A stretch of 23,261 nucleotides of DNA from SIG299 sp964541485 (lineage in GTDB: Bacteria; Bacillota; Clostridia; Lachnospirales; Lachnospiraceae): positions 1 through 23,261 of the forward strand of contig CAZIQL010000037.1 in NCBI GenBank assembly GCA_964541485.1. The letters run 5' to 3'. The notes beneath the pieces were generated by a model. That model had not been told where the DNA came from, did no database searches, and saw only the letters and a list, made by a program, of their open reading frames with translations. The position numbers and the translations under genes are program-made. Shown piece by piece: positions 21,286 through 23,261 of this stretch (positions within the stretch are counted from its first letter, which is position 1; each line of letters opens with the position of its first letter).

Positions 21286-21475
21286 AGAAAAGCTGTGAAT
21301 CAGCGGTGGGTTGACACCTAAAATCTGATACGTTTTCCGAACGCAGGTGTCGGAGGTTGGCAGGCAACGGAAAAACCTGTTATTTTCCAGACGTAGGTGC
21401 TGGAGGTTGGCAGACAACGGAAAAATCAACCATGAAAAGGGAATGTTTGATGCTGCGGCATGAACATTCCCTTTT
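21286..21475 (+). ncRNA. Putative type III antitoxin RNA with ~2.5 tandem 50-nt repeats
   Basis: The repeat units 21331-21380 and 21381-21430 have a period of exactly 50. Each starts with TTTTCC and closes with GGAAAA (21333/21369 and 21383/21419), and each contains GGAGGTTGGCAG and a small GTTG/CAAC hairpin (21356-21368 and 21406-21418). The hairpin is conserved while loops and flanks differ (CGAACGCAGGTGTC against AGACGTAGGTGCTG). A degenerate half unit precedes them (CGGTGGGTTGACACC, then AAAATCTGATA). A terminator and the nuclease-like gene follow. Promoter, tandem structured repeats, terminator and toxin is the type III toxin-antitoxin layout; here the unit length is slightly above the known 34-45 nt. 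No ORF of note lies in the leader. A riboswitch or attenuator is the alternative. Confidence 0.6.
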
Positions 21476-21476
21476 C
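21435..21476 (+). terminator. Intrinsic terminator between the repeat RNA and the toxin gene
   Basis: AAAAGGGAATGTT (21435-21447) pairs perfectly with AACATTCCCTTTT (21463-21475), and an inner ATGC/GCAT extends the stem. It stands 29 bases before the toxin ATG, with no room for a separate promoter. Toxin expression would therefore depend on read-through, as in ToxIN. Confidence 0.85.
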
Positions 21477-21504
21477 TAAATATTACGGAATTAAGGGTTT
21501 GGTT

Positions 21505-22164
21505 ATGGACAAAAGACGTGCAATTCAGATAATGACAAAAGTGGCTGAAATATACAGGGACAATCTTGAGGATCAGAAGGTATTATTCCTTTATGGTCTG
21601 CCTTCGGATGTGAAAAAGCAGTTGCAGACAGAAGAAAAGATTTTGTCGTCCATACAGGGATATGAGGTGGCTTTTCACAGATACAATTTCCTGCATTTAA
21701 CCGGCGTTAAACTAAATAAGGGCGGAACAGCTTCGGCAATCCATTTTTACCAGAAATGTTTGGATAAGAGATTAACAGAAAATGATTTTACCATTGCAAA
21801 GGACGGTTCTACAGGGCAGAAGCTGGATATATTGGAAAGTATGATGCAGATAAAAAAGAATGTAACTATGATAGGAGAATTTACAGACAGAGGACCGAAG
21901 TTGTATGCAGAAAAGGCAGCTGGTAATGTATGTGGCTGTATCGGTTTTGTGCAGGATAAAAATACAAAACTGAATGTGCCGAATACGCTGTTGAAAAAAG
22001 ATATAAGAGATGTGACAGCACAGCCTACTTATAAGGTGTTTGCTGTAATATCAAAGTATTATACAGATGATAAGTATTCACAAATTGCCAAACTTGATAA
22101 AGGTATTGATTTAAGCGAATGTCACTTTACAGAGGAAATTGAAAATCTGATAGAAAGAATATAA
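21505..22164 (+). CDS. PBECR4-like BECR-fold putative nuclease; candidate type III toxin
   Basis: I chose ATG 21505 (219 residues, MDKRRAIQIMTKV); AAGGG precedes it. The in-frame ATG 21460 lies inside the terminator stem. The protein has the pattern I recall for PBECR4 (phage Barnase-EndoU-colicin E5/D-RelE-like nuclease 4): an N-terminal helix and AEIYRDNLEDQKVLFLYG; FHRYNFLHLTGV with the conserved HLTG; FYQKCLDKRLTENDF; a KLDILESM helix; and GCIGFVQDKN with VPNTLLKKDIRD. BECR-fold proteins are mostly metal-independent RNases and include RelE and colicin D/E5. Likely catalytic residues (His in HLTG, Lys/Arg in the KKDIRD segment) are guesses. There is no membrane segment. The upstream repeats and terminator suggest an RNA-neutralised toxin. 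The family is from memory, moderately sure. Confidence 0.72.
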   Translation: MDKRRAIQIMTKVAEIYRDNLEDQKVLFLYGLPSDVKKQLQTEEKILSSIQGYEVAFHRYNFLHLTGVKLNKGGTASAIHFYQKCLDKRLTENDFTIAKDGSTGQKLDILESMMQIKKNVTMIGEFTDRGPKLYAEKAAGNVCGCIGFVQDKNTKLNVPNTLLKKDIRDVTAQPTYKVFAVISKYYTDDKYSQIAKLDKGIDLSECHFTEEIENLIERI

Positions 22165-22206
22165 TAAATATAATAAATATCTGTCAACTACTTGACATAA
22201 GAGGGA

Positions 22207-23133
22207 ATGGCAGCACCGGAGCTTTCGATGCTTGCAGCACTGGCAGATTATTTTGAGATGTCGATTGATGCACTGATTGGGCATACGGTAGACAAAGCGC
22301 AGTTAGATGGAAAAATAGAAACGGTGAAGGAATTGTCGTTTGCCGGAGAGGATGGTGCGGCAATTGAGCAGGCAGAAGCTTTGCTTCGTCGCTACCCGAA
22401 TGAATATGCAGTGGTAGAATGTGCAGCAGGCGTATATTATACGGCATTTATCCATGAAAAAAGTGAAGAGAAGATGCGCCGATGCATGGAATTGAAACAC
22501 AGAAAATATGAATTGTCAAAGGACAAATCCGGAAGAGCGTGGTTTGAACTGTATGCTGAGCTTGCGAATTGCCATGAGCTTTTAGAAGAGCGGGAAAAGG
22601 CAAAGGAGTATTACGAAGAAAGTAACGTGGCAGGAATGAACAATTCCGCAATCGCCCGCTGTCTGGCAGGGATGGGAGAAACGGATGCGGCTATCAGCGG
22701 AATGTCAAAGGCGATCGAGAGCAATTTGTTTGCTATGATTACTGACCTTATGCAACTGGCGGCGCTGTGGGAAGAAAAGGGAGAAAGTGCCAAGGTAAAG
22801 GCGACGTATCGTTTTGCGGTTTCTGTTATGGAGTACTGCCGTTGCGGTCTCGATTTTAAGGTAATGCAGATGGTTTGTTTGTTTTCGCTGGCGTCGATGG
22901 AACAGGAAGAGGGAAATGCAGAGGAAGCAAAAGAACTCATCCGCAGGGCAGTGCGTGCAGAAATGGGCAGAGATTTGAAGGATGCGGACAGTGAAGAAAG
23001 CTTCTTACAGACAGAAAACGCGCATCAGGTAATTCATACAGCATTTGACGGCAATAGTCAGATTGCCTTATGGTTGATGGCAACCGGCGATGAGGAACTG
23101 CTTGCGGTAGCGCAGGAAGAGTTGGCGAGGTAA
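22207..23133 (+). CDS. HTH-TPR regulator lacking its DNA-binding N terminus
   Basis: The frame gives 308 residues from ATG 22207. It begins MAAPELSMLAALADYFEMSI and continues DALIGH, which is the end of an XRE-type HTH domain (normally preceded by about 35-40 residues with the recognition helices and W-E-x-G-x-x-x-P). The next codons upstream are GAG and GGA, then TAA, so the HTH start is missing. The remaining ~280 residues are helical TPR-like repeats (ELYAELANCHELLEEREKAK, LMQLAALWEEKGESAKVKAT), as in peptide-sensing regulators. Base composition returns to that of the core genes exactly here. The gene is probably a broken remnant at the right edge of the island; expression as a TPR-only protein cannot be excluded. 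Confidence 0.75.
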   Translation: MAAPELSMLAALADYFEMSIDALIGHTVDKAQLDGKIETVKELSFAGEDGAAIEQAEALLRRYPNEYAVVECAAGVYYTAFIHEKSEEKMRRCMELKHRKYELSKDKSGRAWFELYAELANCHELLEEREKAKEYYEESNVAGMNNSAIARCLAGMGETDAAISGMSKAIESNLFAMITDLMQLAALWEEKGESAKVKATYRFAVSVMEYCRCGLDFKVMQMVCLFSLASMEQEEGNAEEAKELIRRAVRAEMGRDLKDADSEESFLQTENAHQVIHTAFDGNSQIALWLMATGDEELLAVAQEELAR

Positions 23134-23138
23134 AAAAT

Positions 23139-23180
23139 AAGAGCGGCAGGGGTGTGAAATAAAATCCTGCCGCTCTTTTA
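23139..23180. terminator. Bidirectional terminator between convergent genes
   Basis: AAGAGCGGCAGG (23139-23150) pairs with CCTGCCGCTCTT (23166-23177), perfect over 12 bp. TTTATTT follows on the plus side, and an A-run lies on the left for the minus-strand gene. Confidence 0.88.
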
Positions 23181-23194
23181 TTTACATTTCACTT

Positions 23195-23261
23195 TTACTG
23201 CAATGGCACTACGATTGGTTCTTCTGCATACCATATAGAATCAAAGCATGGCATAAGCCAA
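23195..23261 (-). CDS. C-terminal end of a minus-strand gene (start outside window)
   Basis: Open from the right window edge to TAA (23197-23195), reading WLMPCFDSIWYAEEPIVVPLQ. It faces the strong bidirectional terminator, which supports a real gene end here. Only 21 residues are visible, too few for a family call. Confidence 0.5.
   Translation of the reverse strand, partial: WLMPCFDSIWYAEEPIVVPLQ

Noticed and set aside
21331..21430. The 50-nt repeats as CRISPR repeats or a tracrRNA
   Set aside because: The units are contiguous with no spacer and have internal hairpins, and no complementarity to the 36-bp repeat was found. The RNA-antitoxin reading fits better.
21460..21504. Upstream ATG of the PBECR4-like gene (21460)
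   Set aside because: It lies inside the terminator stem and has no ribosome site; ATG 21505 is better.

Overview
The window looks like a chromosome segment from a spore-forming gut Clostridia, most likely Lachnospiraceae. The basis is the sporulation/division block rqcP(yabO)-yabP-yabQ-divIC-spoIIE-tilS-hpt-ftsH in the order known from Bacillus and Clostridia, 0A-box-like sites before spoIIE, a T-box leader and strong AGGAGG ribosome sites. Two stretches, about 1-6,540 and 19,057-22,200, are visibly more AT-rich and carry accessory genes. The rest is core chromosome.

Region 1 (1-6,540) is an accessory array, nearly all on the minus strand: a partial coiled-coil gene, a small plus-strand gene, an acidic protein of unknown function, a Panacea-like protein followed by a three-helix membrane protein (possible toxin-antitoxin pair), a class II Fic enzyme, and a small protein translationally coupled to a HipA/CtkA-like kinase. 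Five intergenic gaps carry the same bipartite motif, ATATTATGT, exactly 25 bases, then GTGAGAAAA, always in one orientation. Two gaps also share a ~234-bp repeat. The Fic gene and the kinase gene share a 3' module: a tail coding PEIGDDE that differs only at synonymous sites, and a similar terminator. In the kinase gene an in-frame TAA precedes that tail.

Region 2 (6,622-13,305) is the core block. SpoIIE here is a soluble form without the usual polytopic membrane domain, and it has its own Spo0A-type promoter. tilS has a clear sigma-A promoter. Region 3 (13,541-19,056) holds a GH13 cyclomaltodextrinase/neopullulanase-type enzyme, a HAD-phosphatase remnant, an SGNH lipoprotein esterase, and a T-box-controlled TrpB2.

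Region 4 (19,081-22,200) is an island inserted between the trpB2 stop codon and the middle of an HTH-TPR regulator gene, which has lost its DNA-binding end. It contains cas1-cas2 of the type II-A/VI-A kind with no effector and no array. Two identical 36-bp near-palindromic repeats flank 784 bp of gene fragments: a protein tail, a duplicated small protein and a broken HD-hydrolase gene. Next comes the most interesting object: a sigma-A promoter, about 2.5 copies of a 50-nt structured repeat, an intrinsic terminator, and a gene for a PBECR4-type (BECR-fold) putative nuclease. This is the layout of a type III toxin-antitoxin system (RNA antitoxin repeats, terminator, RNase toxin) but with a toxin family that is not ToxN/CptN/TenpN.

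All calls come from reading the sequence without database searches. Family names resting on memory of motifs are marked as such in the entries.
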